Shown piece by piece: positions 43,422 to 52,369 of a DNA stretch of 64,000 nucleotides (positions are counted from its first letter, which is position 1; each line of letters opens with the position of its first letter). Made by a program: the position numbers and the translations under genes. The notes beneath the pieces were generated by a model that saw only the letters and a list, made by a program, of their open reading frames with translations, did no database searches and was not told where the DNA came from. The DNA is taken from positions 1 through 64,000 of the forward strand of contig NZ_MECL01000271.1 of NCBI RefSeq assembly GCF_014596445.1. The letters run 5' to 3'. Source of the stretch: Streptomyces sp. CBMA29. GTDB taxonomy: Bacteria; Actinomycetota; Actinomycetes; Streptomycetales; Streptomycetaceae.

Positions 43422-44510
43422 TCAGGCAGCGGTCTCCCCCGCGTCCGTCGCAGCGCCGAGCACGGGAGTGGGCAGGGGGACATCGTACGGTTGGCGCGTC
43501 AATGCCTCGTGGAGGATCGCCCGTACGACGTCCACGTGGCTCAGCCCGGCCAGGCCGGCCCCGACGGCGAAGTTCGACGCCGCCGACATGCCGGGCGTGG
43601 TGTTCACCTCCAGGGCGTACGGCTGGCCGGCCTCAGTGACGATGAAGTCGATCCGTGCCCAACCGCGGCAGCCGAGCCCCTTCCACAGAGCCAGGGCGTG
43701 ACATACGAGGTCGGCCTGGACGCCGGCGGGCAGGTCCGCCGTGGTGACGGAGACGTCCCCGCGCCCATCGGCGTCGAGCTTGGCCTCGGCGTCGTAGAAC
43801 TCCGCTCCGATCGCCTCGGTGGCCAGTGGCGGGGACACCAGAAGGCCGCCCGGCAACTGGAGCAGACCGACGGTCACGGGCAGGCCGACGACGTACTCCT
43901 CGACCAGGACGTGGGAGGGGTCGCACGCCCACGCGTACTCCAGCGCGGGCGCGAGCGCGGCCTCGTCCCGCACCAGGCTCATGCCGAGGCTGGACCCGCC
44001 GAGCACGGGCTTGGCCATCACCGGGCGATCGCGCCACTCCGTCTTCTGGCCCGGCCACCACACCTGCCAGTCAGGCGTAGGCACGCCCATGCTCCGCATG
44101 AACCGCTTGCACAGCAGTTTGTCCGCGCAGATCGCGGACGCGGCGACGTCGCTGCCGCAGAAGGGCACGCGCAGGTAGTCCAGCAGTCCTTGGAGCCGAC
44201 CGTCCTCGCCATAGGGGCCGTGCAGGTTCGGCAGCGCGACGTCGAAGGCGGGCAGTGACCGTACGAAGCCCGGTTCGCAGGGGTCGAGGACGGCGAAGTC
44301 CGCGCCGATCTGCGTCAGGGACCTGCTGAGCGCCGTGTCCGAGCGCTGTTCGGGCGGGCAGTGCGCCAGGTAGAGCCGATCCTCGGCCGACAGGCCGCCG
44401 TAGAGCAGCGCCACCTTCGGCGGGTCGGCGAGGCCGTCTTGCCATCGCCGTAGCGCCTCGGTCTCGCGGTTCACGGCGGCGCGGTCGCCGATGTCGATCA
44501 CGGGCATCAT
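43422..44510 (-). CDS. D-Ala-D-Ala ligase-like ATP-grasp enzyme
   Basis: A 362-residue ATP-grasp ligase of the Ddl family. Ddl landmarks: HGPYGEDGRLQGLLDY, a lysine-containing GSDVAASAICADKLLCKRF, KPVLGGSSLGMSLV, EEYVVGLPVTVGLL, the loop EFYDAEAKL and the metal-binding LEVNTTPGM. The first glycine-rich loop (LLYGGLSAEDRLYLAHCPP) lacks the usual SSE-x-x-VS pattern and carries an insertion, so the first substrate may not be D-Ala. The ATG overlaps the dapF stop (ATGATG). Working inference: it makes a dipeptide that the MurF-like enzyme then adds. Confidence 0.88.
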   Translation of the reverse strand: MMPVIDIGDRAAVNRETEALRRWQDGLADPPKVALLYGGLSAEDRLYLAHCPPEQRSDTALSRSLTQIGADFAVLDPCEPGFVRSLPAFDVALPNLHGPYGEDGRLQGLLDYLRVPFCGSDVAASAICADKLLCKRFMRSMGVPTPDWQVWWPGQKTEWRDRPVMAKPVLGGSSLGMSLVRDEAALAPALEYAWACDPSHVLVEEYVVGLPVTVGLLQLPGGLLVSPPLATEAIGAEFYDAEAKLDADGRGDVSVTTADLPAGVQADLVCHALALWKGLGCRGWARIDFIVTEAGQPYALEVNTTPGMSAASNFAVGAGLAGLSHVDVVRAILHEALTRQPYDVPLPTPVLGAATDAGETAA

Positions 44511-45304
44511 GTGAGCTCTCCTCGGTAGACCTGGTTGACCGGGCCGCCAACCCAGAAGGCGCTTCGGCCTTCGGTGTGCGGGCGCACCTTCAGCGGCGTT
44601 CCCGAGCGGTTGTGGACGGTGACCTGCTCGTCCCCGACGAGGCCGCGCTGCTGGGCGATCACGACTGACGCGACGGCACCGCTGCCGCACGACAGCGTCT
44701 CGGCCTCCACGCCGCGCTCGTAGGTGCGGACGCGCAACTCCTGGCGGCCGGTGACCTGGACGAAGTTGACGTTGGTGCCCGTCGGGGCGAGCTGTGGGTG
44801 ATGGCGCATCATCCGGCCGCAGCGGTCGGCGTCGACCGAGTCGACGTCCTTCACGACGGCCACAACGTGCTCGGTGCCGGTGTGCGCGAGGTCGTACCAG
44901 AACGCACGGCCGTCGATCACGCCCTCGACCTGCCGGAGCGATGTCGCGCCGACCTCGGCCGTCACCCAGACGTCGTCGCCGTCGACCAGCGCTTCGTGCT
45001 TCACGCCGGCCATCGTCAAGGCCAGCGTCCGGCAGTCGTACTTCTCGGCCGCGGACCAGGCGACGCAGCGAAGGGCGTTGCCGCACATGCTGGCCGCGGA
45101 GCCGTCGGCATTGAAGCACGCCACGTCGAGGACCAGAGGGTCGGTGCTCGTCACGGCGGTGAGTACGAGGCCGTCCGCCCCGATGCCGGTGCGGCGGGCG
45201 CATAGCTGCCGCGCCGTCGCGGACCAGTCCCGGTGTAGGTCGGGGAGGGGGCGCGCGAGCAGGACGAAGTCGTTGCCGGCGCCGTGGAGCTTCTGGAAGG
45301 ACAC
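44507..45304 (-). CDS. Diaminopimelate epimerase (DapF) paralogue
   Basis: A 265-residue epimerase that normally converts LL- to meso-diaminopimelate. Both catalytic cysteines are in place: FNADGSAASMCGNALRC and LSCGSGAVAS; substrate-binding GAGNDFV (residues 8-14) and RTYERGVE are present. GTG start giving MSFQKLHGAG. Since Streptomyces walls contain LL-DAP, an extra epimerase travelling with MurF- and Ddl-like ligases is notable: it could supply meso-DAP or another epimerised residue. Coupled to the ATP-grasp gene. Confidence 0.92.
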   Translation of the reverse strand: MSFQKLHGAGNDFVLLARPLPDLHRDWSATARQLCARRTGIGADGLVLTAVTSTDPLVLDVACFNADGSAASMCGNALRCVAWSAAEKYDCRTLALTMAGVKHEALVDGDDVWVTAEVGATSLRQVEGVIDGRAFWYDLAHTGTEHVVAVVKDVDSVDADRCGRMMRHHPQLAPTGTNVNFVQVTGRQELRVRTYERGVEAETLSCGSGAVASVVIAQQRGLVGDEQVTVHNRSGTPLKVRPHTEGRSAFWVGGPVNQVYRGELT

Positions 45305-45321
45305 GGGTGTGCCTCTCTCCT

Positions 45322-45873
45322 TCAAATGCGGACGGGCGAGGGGTGGTGGGCCGCCCAGTCCGTGCGGGCGCTGAGCAGGAGGGGCCGCACATCGTTCTCG
45401 ATGCGATCGGCGAGGGTGCGCAGGGTGGCGGCGAGGGCGACGAGCGCGTCCGGGTCGAGTCCGGTCATCCAGCAGTCGGGGGTGATCTGGACCTCTGCGA
45501 AGGGGAGGCGCGGCTCGGCGGAGTCCGGGAAGGGGTGGCACATGATGCTGCTGGCGAAGATCATGACCTCCTCCAGCAGCCCGATGGCTCCGCCCGTCCC
45601 GGCGGCGTGCACGCGGAGGGAGGCTCCCTCGAAGTCCGCCCAGTGCGTGATGTCGGCCATGCGGGCCGGAAGTTGATCGGCGGGGACACCGTGGGTGGTG
45701 GGGTCCTCCTGCGCCCAGTCGGGCAAGTGGCCCGCGACGACGGAGCCGTCGTCCGCGGTGATCATCCAACGGTTGGAGGCCGGGATCGTCTCCGATGCAG
45801 AGGGCGAAGTGGGAGCGTCGAGCGTTTTAGGTGCGGAGCTACGGCCCAGCGTGGCCGTGGCGGCAGGGGGCAT
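45322..45873 (-). CDS. Small protein resembling DUF6907, first part of the ligase operon
   Basis: A 183-residue acidic protein. The middle (GHLPDWAQEDPTTHG) and the C-terminal ITPDCWMTGLDPDALVALAATL resemble DUF6907 proteins of Streptomyces plasmids and phages, though the usual CPxWC pair is LPDWA here. Start at the ATG with GAAGGA nine bases upstream. It lies 17 bases upstream of dapF, so it is probably part of the same transcript. Function unknown; it might act as a regulator or substrate carrier. Confidence 0.6.
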   Translation of the reverse strand: MPPAATATLGRSSAPKTLDAPTSPSASETIPASNRWMITADDGSVVAGHLPDWAQEDPTTHGVPADQLPARMADITHWADFEGASLRVHAAGTGGAIGLLEEVMIFASSIMCHPFPDSAEPRLPFAEVQITPDCWMTGLDPDALVALAATLRTLADRIENDVRPLLLSARTDWAAHHPSPVRI

Positions 45874-45947
45874 GACAGTGAGTCCTTCGTGGGGTGGCAT
45901 ACGGGAGAGCCAAGGCGGCGCCCAATCGGGCGTCAGTCCTACGGCGA

Positions 45948-46328
45948 TCAGGCGGAGACCTCGGACGCAAGGAGGCGCGCGTCGGCCAACTCCCAGCTGT
46001 GGCCGCCCGGGTGGCCCTCGAACTCGCTGCACGCTTCCCCGAGCCGTACGGCCGGGCAGTCCGGCAACTCGACGACGGTGCTCGGCTCCACGCCGTCACA
46101 CCACACCGTCCACAGAGACCCTGCGTGCGGACCCCGGAGGCCCAGAACAAGCGCCTGGTGCTCCGAGTTGTCGTGGCTGATCGCGCAGACGAGTTCCTGC
46201 TGGGCGTCGTCGTCCGAATACGTCCCCGGCATGAGGGCGTTGGCCATGCTGAGTGCGGCCCTGACCAGCGACGGCGGTGAGACCACCCGCCGGCCACAGA
46301 TGAGCCGTTCCTCCTGGGCACCGGGCAT
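45948..46328 (-). CDS. Hypothetical protein, 126 residues
   Basis: No family recognised. It has a well-placed GAAGGA ribosome-binding site and lies 74 bases upstream of the DUF6907-like gene on the same strand. It contains four cysteines (ICG, LVC, VWC, GEAC) spread over the protein, and the motif GPHAGSLWTVWCDGVEPSTV. Codon use fits a translated gene. Confidence 0.6.
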   Translation of the reverse strand: MPGAQEERLICGRRVVSPPSLVRAALSMANALMPGTYSDDDAQQELVCAISHDNSEHQALVLGLRGPHAGSLWTVWCDGVEPSTVVELPDCPAVRLGEACSEFEGHPGGHSWELADARLLASEVSA

Positions 46329-46445
46329 GAATTCGTGTTCCTTCGGTGAATGGGGCCGCTTTCGGCGGCGTACGGGCGGGGCGGCGGCCGGCTCGCGGTC
46401 ATGGCGACCGGCACCCGCCGGGGGCGGCGCGGTGGGACAGCAGCG

Positions 46446-46973
46446 TCATGTCCCAGCTCCGACAGCAACGACGGACCGCGGCGACTGGTCAGCTTGATCG
46501 GCGGCAGGCGCACCGCCCGGCGCCGCCTCGCCCGCTGCCGCGCGGGGCAGGGAGAGCCGGGCCCAGACGAGTTTCCCCGCGCCGTGAGTGGCGTAGGCGA
46601 AGCCCCAGGCACCTTCGGTCAGAGCCGAGACGAGCAACAACCCGCGTCCGTTCTCCGCCTCCTCGGACGGAGGCCGGAGGATCGGCGCCCGCCGGCTCGC
46701 GTCGTGCACCACTACGTAGAGGTGGCCAACGACGACCCGCAGCTCCAGAACGGAAGACAGCGGCGGGTGACACGGGCGCGACTCCCCGGTCTCGGCGTGC
46801 CGGATGGCGTTGGCGACCAGCTCCGTCACGATGCTCAGCGCGTCGTCCAGCACCTCATCAGGCATGCCCCACTCGCCGAGAACATCCCGCGCGTAACGCC
46901 GGGCGTCGCTGACGCCAACCAGCTCGTGCCCGAGATCGAGTCGACTGTGAAGAACCGCCGTTGCGGAAATCAT
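46446..46973 (-). CDS. RsbW-like ATP-binding protein (HATPase_c, anti-sigma type)
   Basis: A 175-residue single-domain GHKL ATPase of the kind abundant in Streptomyces. N box: IVTELVANAIRHA; G boxes: VHDASRRAPIL and ENGRGLLLVSALTEG. Start placed at the ATG giving MISATAVLHS because GGGAGGTG lies just upstream; an ATG eight codons earlier lacks this. Anti-sigma or anti-anti-sigma partners are not adjacent. It may help control the Mur-ligase operon. Confidence 0.85.
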   Translation of the reverse strand: MISATAVLHSRLDLGHELVGVSDARRYARDVLGEWGMPDEVLDDALSIVTELVANAIRHAETGESRPCHPPLSSVLELRVVVGHLYVVVHDASRRAPILRPPSEEAENGRGLLLVSALTEGAWGFAYATHGAGKLVWARLSLPRAAAGEAAPGGAPAADQADQSPRSVVAVGAGT

Positions 46974-47118
46974 CGCTTCACCTCCCTGCTGCGACATGCA
47001 CCACGGAGCCGGCCTGTCAGCCGCTCCACCGGGTGTGCTCGCCAGTCAACGGCGGCGGCGAGGAGAGCGGCAGCGTTCACCGGGGAGTTCGCGAGTACGG
47101 GAGGTTCACCGTGCGTCG

Positions 47119-47142
47119 AGGGGGTTCACCCATGAACCCCCT
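47119..47142. promoter_or_regulatory. Perfect 10-bp inverted repeat, candidate operator of the XRE/TPR regulator
   Basis: AGGGGGTTCA-CCCA-TGAACCCCCT lies in the divergent gap between the RsbW-like gene and the XRE/TPR regulator, 65 bases before the latter. A related half-site (GGAGGTTCACC) lies 20 bases to the left. Spacing and symmetry suit a dimeric XRE regulator. Confidence 0.7.
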
Positions 47143-47206
47143 GCCTCAGCCGACCGGAGCGTGACAGGATTGCCACTCGCCGTCATCGACCGATGGCAGG
47201 GGGACC

Positions 47207-48580
47207 ATGGACAGAGAGCCCAACCGCCGCCTCGCCGCGTTGATGGCCGAGGTCGGAGCGTCCAACAAGGGCCTGGCCCGACGCGTCCGCGATGTTGCGC
47301 TGCGGCACGGCGTCCGAGTCGGCACCACCCACGTGTCAGTACAGCGGTGGCTCGACGGCGCCGGCATCCAGGCCGAGAACGCGGCGTTTGTGGCAGAAGC
47401 GCTCGGCGCCAGGTTAGGCCGCAGGATCACCCCCGCCGACTGCGGCTTCTCCAGCCCGACGATCAGCCCCGCTCCGAACGGTACGACCTACGCGGCGACT
47501 CTCGCCGAGGCCTTGGGCGTACTCGACGGCCTGACGCAGCTGCGGCCCGAGGACAAGCCACCGGCTGTCGAGTTGCTGCACGACAACGAGGTCAACACCG
47601 CCGTGCTGTCCTGGCTCGTAACACGACCGGACGGGGTTCCCTCTGACCGGGCCGCGTCCCATCGCATCGGAATGCGAGATGTCGCCGCCGTCCGGACCGC
47701 GGCGGAGATGTTCATGCACTTGGACTTTCTCTACGGGGGAGGTCACGGTCACAAGGCGCTGCGTCACTACTTCCGGCACGAGGTCCTGCCGTTGCTGGAC
47801 GCCGATTACAGCGAGCGCGTCGGCTCCGCCCTCTTCAACGCCGCAGCCGAGATTTCCCAACTCCTCGCGTGGACCGCCTATGACAGCGGCCACCACCGCC
47901 TCGCGGACCGGTACCTCCTGTCGACGCTCAGGCTGACGCAGGTGACCGGCGACCGGATGATGGGGTCGCGCATCCTCGCCAACATGAGCCACCAGGCAAA
48001 TTACCTCGGGCAGGTGCCGCGAGCGGTTCGGCTGGCGAGGGCCGCGGTCGAGGGCGGTAGCAACGGTCGGGCAACACCGCGCGCGATGGCGATGTATTCG
48101 GCTCACGAGGCGCGCGCCCTTGCGACGGCCCGGGACGCGAAAGGCGCGCAGCGCGCCATGCTCGAAGCCGAGAACCACCTAGCTCATGTGGGTGAAGGAG
48201 GTGATCCGCCCTGGCTTGCCTACATGGACGAAGCCGAGCTCGTGGGCGAGTTCTGCCACTGCTTCCGTGACCTCGGCGCATCGGCCCAGTCCGTCAGCTA
48301 CGCCGAGCAGGCGGTCGCGCTCACCGATCCGAAGTACGCCCGGTCGCTGGGTTTCTGCCGGATGGTGCTCGCGCAGAGCCAACTCCTGGACGGGCAACTT
48401 GAAGCGGCCGTCACGACCGCGGGTCTCGCGGTGACGGCGGGGGACGCTCTTCAATCGGCCCGCTTCCAGCGCTATGTCCTGGACTTCCAGCGCGAGGTCT
48501 CGGTGCACGCCGGCAACCCAGAAGTGCAGCAGTTCAACGACCACGTACGGACGGCGCTCTCCGGCCTGGACGACCAGTAG
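47207..48580 (+). CDS. XRE-type regulator with TPR repeats; TTA codon
   Basis: A 457-residue regulator: an N-terminal HTH (about 8-75, with VGTTHVSVQRWLDG as the recognition region) and a long all-helical TPR region (about 140-450; AEISQLLAWTAYDSGHHRLADRYL and similar). The class is common at the edge of Streptomyces biosynthetic and plasmid modules. Codon 70 is TTA (47414-47416), placing it under bldA control. Divergent from the operon it most likely controls, with a strong palindrome between them. Confidence 0.85.
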   Translation: MDREPNRRLAALMAEVGASNKGLARRVRDVALRHGVRVGTTHVSVQRWLDGAGIQAENAAFVAEALGARLGRRITPADCGFSSPTISPAPNGTTYAATLAEALGVLDGLTQLRPEDKPPAVELLHDNEVNTAVLSWLVTRPDGVPSDRAASHRIGMRDVAAVRTAAEMFMHLDFLYGGGHGHKALRHYFRHEVLPLLDADYSERVGSALFNAAAEISQLLAWTAYDSGHHRLADRYLLSTLRLTQVTGDRMMGSRILANMSHQANYLGQVPRAVRLARAAVEGGSNGRATPRAMAMYSAHEARALATARDAKGAQRAMLEAENHLAHVGEGGDPPWLAYMDEAELVGEFCHCFRDLGASAQSVSYAEQAVALTDPKYARSLGFCRMVLAQSQLLDGQLEAAVTTAGLAVTAGDALQSARFQRYVLDFQREVSVHAGNPEVQQFNDHVRTALSGLDDQ

Positions 48581-48588
48581 CGGCGACG

Positions 48589-49509
48589 TCAGCCGGGATG
48601 CCAGTCACGGGGCGCCTGATCGTCGCGGAGCGAGGCGATACGGCGCGCGTACTCTCTGGCGACCTCGTCGCTCTCACCGACGTTCTGCATGAGCCAGGTG
48701 GTCATCTTGAATTCCTGGACCGCTCGCAGCGTCGGAAAGCCCGGCCAGTCGCGCAGATCGCGCCCGTACGCGCCGACGAACTCCGCGTACTGGTCGGGCG
48801 TCTGCCAGCCCAGGCTGTCGTGCTCCGTGGCCGTCACCATCAGATCCCATTCGGGATGGTCGCGGCAGAAGACTTCGAAGTCGATGAGGATCACACGGTC
48901 GGAGCGGTCCACCATCAGGTTCTGGACGTGTGCGTCGCCGTGGACGGGACCGACCGGGGAGGCGAACGACAACTGCCCGATCTCACGTTCCAGTTGCCGG
49001 TGGCGTTCCCGCAGGAATTTCCGGTCGGACTCGGAAATGCCGGTCGCCTTCTCGATCCTCAGGACCGACCGGCCCATCGGCTCGAACCTCGGAAGGACCA
49101 GCGTCTCCGGCATCCGCAGCGCGTGCAGTTCGCGCAGGATCGAACCGAGCTCGCCATACGTCGCCGCCCGACCACTCTCCTCGATCCGACGCCAGAATGT
49201 CACCGGGTGACCGGACACAACGACCGCCTGCTCAATGTCCTCCACGACCTGTGCCGCCGGGAAACCCTCGTCCGCCAGCCACCGCGACACTCCTACTTCC
49301 CGGCGCGCGGAATCCAGGTACTCCTCCGAGCGCGCGATCCGTACGATCACGGGCTGGCGTTCCAGCCGGAACAAGGCGTTCTCGCCGAGGCGGATCAGCC
49401 GCACTCCCCCGGAGTCCAAGCCCGCCGCTCCACATGCCTCCACCATGACCTGGCGGGCGCGCGACGAGGTGAAGCCCTCGTGACCGCGCCCAGCACCGGA
49501 CATCGGCAT
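48589..49509 (-). CDS. Aminoglycoside phosphotransferase (APH)-fold kinase
   Basis: A 306-residue APH-family kinase with the catalytic loop PVHGDAHVQNLM and the metal-binding VILIDFEVF. The N-lobe has RLGENALFRLE and VIVRIARS, including the ATP-binding segment. No specific substrate is evident; this fold phosphorylates aminoglycosides, choline, homoserine and other small molecules. It lies between the XRE regulator (convergent) and the relaxase gene. It might be a tailoring or self-resistance enzyme of the cargo. Confidence 0.85.
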   Translation of the reverse strand: MPMSGAGRGHEGFTSSRARQVMVEACGAAGLDSGGVRLIRLGENALFRLERQPVIVRIARSEEYLDSARREVGVSRWLADEGFPAAQVVEDIEQAVVVSGHPVTFWRRIEESGRAATYGELGSILRELHALRMPETLVLPRFEPMGRSVLRIEKATGISESDRKFLRERHRQLEREIGQLSFASPVGPVHGDAHVQNLMVDRSDRVILIDFEVFCRDHPEWDLMVTATEHDSLGWQTPDQYAEFVGAYGRDLRDWPGFPTLRAVQEFKMTTWLMQNVGESDEVAREYARRIASLRDDQAPRDWHPG

Positions 49510-49671
49510 TACGCGACCACTCCCCAGCTTCGATCAAAGGCACACCACGGACGGCAGCCAAGCCGCCATGCCATACACGGCGGACTGCGCCTGCCATCCC
49601 GACGGTATAGAAGCGCGAGCCCAGGCTCGTACTTGGACGGGCGTCGGATGGTCATGGTCGTGGCTGTGCGA

Positions 49672-51402
49672 CTACCGATGAGACCGGGCGCGGTCCGGAG
49701 ACGGGGCGGGAGGTGAGGAGATCGGTGGAGCGGCCGTCACCGAAGGGAACCCTGGAGACACCGCTTGAGAGCGGAGGCGGGCTGCTTCGGCGCGGGGGTT
49801 GGGTGCGGGGTTGCGGGTGGTGTGTTGGATGCGGCCGAGGAGGACTTGGGCGGGGTGGTGGGCTGAGTCAAGTTCGCGGCGGGCGGCGGCTTCGGTCAGG
49901 AGGGTGCGGGGTGGGTGGCCGGCGGCTTGGGCGTCGGCGAGGACGGTTGCGAGGGCGGGCCAGTGGGGGTCGGTGAGGATGCGGTCGGCGTGGTCGGGGA
50001 CGGCGGCGCGGACTTGTGCGGCGAGGGTGTGGGTGATCTCCATGGTGGGCTGCCGGTGGGTGAGGGCTGCGAGGTGGGGGGCGGCGGCCTGGTCGTAGGC
50101 GGCTTGCAGATGGATCACCGCGGTACGGGCGGCTTCGGCCTGCTGGCGGTGGCCGCGGGCCTGGTGCCAGCGGGCGACGAGGATCGCTGACCAGACCAGG
50201 GCGGTGAGCAGGACGGCGAAGGTGCTGCCGTCGGGGCCGTCGCCGGCGTGGGCGATGTCACGGGCGGCCTGGCGCAGTCCCGCTGCGGTGTGGTGGTCGG
50301 CGCGGATGCGGGAGCGCTGGGCGCGGGCGAACTCCCGGCTGGCGGAGCGCAGTTGGCTGCGCAGTTCGGCGGGTCCGGTCTGGGCGGTGGCGTCGATGAT
50401 CTCGCCGAGCGCGGTGATCTGCGCCTGCGCCCGCGCGTCGTCCCAGGCGTCCGGGTGCTGGGTGAGACGGTCATGGAGGGTGTCGAGAGCGCTGGTGGTG
50501 CGCTGCCAACAGGTAGCGGGCCGGTCGCGGCGGGCCGTCGGCTGCTCCTCAGGCGCGCTCCCCGCGAGGCGGTCACGGAGCTTGGGGAGGGTCAGGTCGG
50601 GGGCGATTTTCCCGCCGGGGATGTAGAGCTGGGTGCCGTCGGCTTTCAGGTCGCCGGGGCGGCCGACGCTGTAGCCCTGGAGGTCGCCGGAAGGCAGCCG
50701 GCGGACCTTGACCTCGACACCGTCGGCCTCAAGGTAGGCGAACAGCTCCTCCACGGACGCGGCGTGCGGGATGGCGGCCCGGATGCGCTCCTGCAGCCAG
50801 GCGCGGCTGGTCTGCTCCCAGCCGAGCCGGTCGGCCTTGTGCATCTCGGCCTGGGTCGGGCTATGGTCGCCGGTCCGGTCGCCGGGGGCGACTTGGTGGA
50901 GGCCGAGTTCGGTCTCGATGAGGCGGGCTTCGGCCTGGGCGCGCATGCCGCAGTTGTGGAGTTTGGGGCGGCGGCCGTCCTCGCGGACGGTGGTGGCCAG
51001 GATGTGGAGGTGGTCGTCCGCGTGGCGTACGGCGATCCACCGGCAGGCCAGGGGGTCGCCGTCGGGGGCGATGCCGGCGGCGTGGACGATGCGGCGGGCG
51101 ATCTCACCCCACTCGGCGTCCGACAGGTACCGGTCGCCGGGGGCGGCGCGGACGGGGCAGTGCCACACGTGGTCGGTGACGGGTTTGCCGAAGCCTTCGT
51201 TGCGGAGGCGGACGGGGGCGTCGAGGATCTGGCCGAGGGCGGTGAGGGTGGCCTCTTGGTCGCGGCCGGGGTCGGGCAGGCCGCGGGGGCTGAAGGAGGC
51301 GACGATGTGCGGGTCGTGGTGTTCGTCGTGCCGGCCGGGCCCGTAGAGGTAGGCCAGCAGCCCGCGGGTGTTCCCGCCGGGCTTCTTCACCGAAGGAATC
51401 AC
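49672..51402 (-). CDS. Relaxase/mobilization nuclease (MobA-like, HUH)
   Basis: A 576-residue relaxase that nicks the element at oriT for transfer. The N-terminal domain begins MIPSVKKPGGNTRGLLAYLYG, a typical actinobacterial relaxase start, with the HUH motif in RHADDHLHILATT. The C-terminal half is helical and Ala/Arg-rich, probably accessory. GTG start overlapping the mobC stop by 4 bases (GTGA). Confidence 0.88.
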   Translation of the reverse strand: MIPSVKKPGGNTRGLLAYLYGPGRHDEHHDPHIVASFSPRGLPDPGRDQEATLTALGQILDAPVRLRNEGFGKPVTDHVWHCPVRAAPGDRYLSDAEWGEIARRIVHAAGIAPDGDPLACRWIAVRHADDHLHILATTVREDGRRPKLHNCGMRAQAEARLIETELGLHQVAPGDRTGDHSPTQAEMHKADRLGWEQTSRAWLQERIRAAIPHAASVEELFAYLEADGVEVKVRRLPSGDLQGYSVGRPGDLKADGTQLYIPGGKIAPDLTLPKLRDRLAGSAPEEQPTARRDRPATCWQRTTSALDTLHDRLTQHPDAWDDARAQAQITALGEIIDATAQTGPAELRSQLRSASREFARAQRSRIRADHHTAAGLRQAARDIAHAGDGPDGSTFAVLLTALVWSAILVARWHQARGHRQQAEAARTAVIHLQAAYDQAAAPHLAALTHRQPTMEITHTLAAQVRAAVPDHADRILTDPHWPALATVLADAQAAGHPPRTLLTEAAARRELDSAHHPAQVLLGRIQHTTRNPAPNPRAEAARLRSQAVSPGFPSVTAAPPISSPPAPSPDRARSHR

Positions 51403-52244
51403 GCGTCCTCCCCGTCGCTGGGCGCGGTGGGTTCGGTGGGCAGGAGCAGGGCGCGGGCGATACGGGTCAGCAGCAGATCCAGATGCTCCAGGCGTTCGCG
51501 GATGTCGGGCTCGATCCGGTCGTCGCGGTGCAGCACGTGCACCATCTGGTTGATGTTGACGCCGATCCGGTTGATCTCGTACCGGATCTGGGCGCGGAAC
51601 TCCTGCACCGCCTGCCGGTCGGTGTGCAGCGGAAGATCGACGGTGAACGCGCCCCGGATGAACGCCAGCGCGATATCCGCCAGGTACCCCGACAACGTGC
51701 CCTCGTAGCCATGCCGCCCGGCCGCGTCCAGCAGCTCGGCGTGCTCAGACTCCGTGAGGCCCACCGGCCCGACGCGCAGCCTGCGGCGCTTGCCGTTGAA
51801 CCGGCGGATCCTGCCCTTCGGCATCACCTGGGCATTGGCGGGGGTGGCGAGCGGCGGCACATCGAGAGCGGGAACGTCGACGTGAATGAACGCTGCGTCC
51901 GCCTCACGGGGCTGACCGGCGGCGCTGGTCGGCGGCGCGGTGGCGTGTTCGTCGGCGTGGGCGGCAGCAAGAACGATGCGCTGGACGACATCGAGTTCAT
52001 GCGTGTCGGGGCCGCCAGCAGCGCCCGCTTCCCGGTCCGGCGCGCCCTCGCGCCGGGCCTCCTCCGCCACCCCCGGGGCGGAGGACCCCAGACTCCGGCC
52101 AACAGTCGGAGACTGGGTACAACTGGCTCCGCCCGGGGCCGTGTTGTTGAAGGCCCGCCGCCACAGACCGGCCAGTTTACGGCCCTTAATGGCGGGTCCG
52201 GGGCTTTCCTCAGCGTTCGTGCCGGTGTCGGGGGTGGGCTTCAC
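51399..52244 (-). CDS. MobC-like relaxosome accessory protein
   Basis: A 281-residue protein whose C-terminal half (about 165-270) is the MobC/ribbon-helix-helix region with VGLTESEHAELLDAAGRHG, EFRAQIRYEINRIGVNINQM and RIARALLL. The first 150 residues are low complexity. It helps the relaxase bind oriT. GTG start with GGAGA upstream. The gene follows a perfect inverted repeat that may be oriT. Confidence 0.82.
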   Translation of the reverse strand: MKPTPDTGTNAEESPGPAIKGRKLAGLWRRAFNNTAPGGASCTQSPTVGRSLGSSAPGVAEEARREGAPDREAGAAGGPDTHELDVVQRIVLAAAHADEHATAPPTSAAGQPREADAAFIHVDVPALDVPPLATPANAQVMPKGRIRRFNGKRRRLRVGPVGLTESEHAELLDAAGRHGYEGTLSGYLADIALAFIRGAFTVDLPLHTDRQAVQEFRAQIRYEINRIGVNINQMVHVLHRDDRIEPDIRERLEHLDLLLTRIARALLLPTEPTAPSDGEDA

Positions 52245-52369
52245 GGTGTTCTCCAGTGGGGCGTTTTCGGTGTGGCGGATGACGGTGCGGGTCCTCTCGT
52301 TGCACGGGTCATGGTTCGGGCGGGTGGCGGTTTGGCCGAGCCGGGTTCGGGGTGTAGTGGGAGCGGCGC

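Noticed and set aside
43422..45392. Longer N-terminal extension of the ATP-grasp ligase
   Set aside because: The upstream part is dapF read out of frame; the ATG overlapping the dapF stop gives the normal Ddl length.
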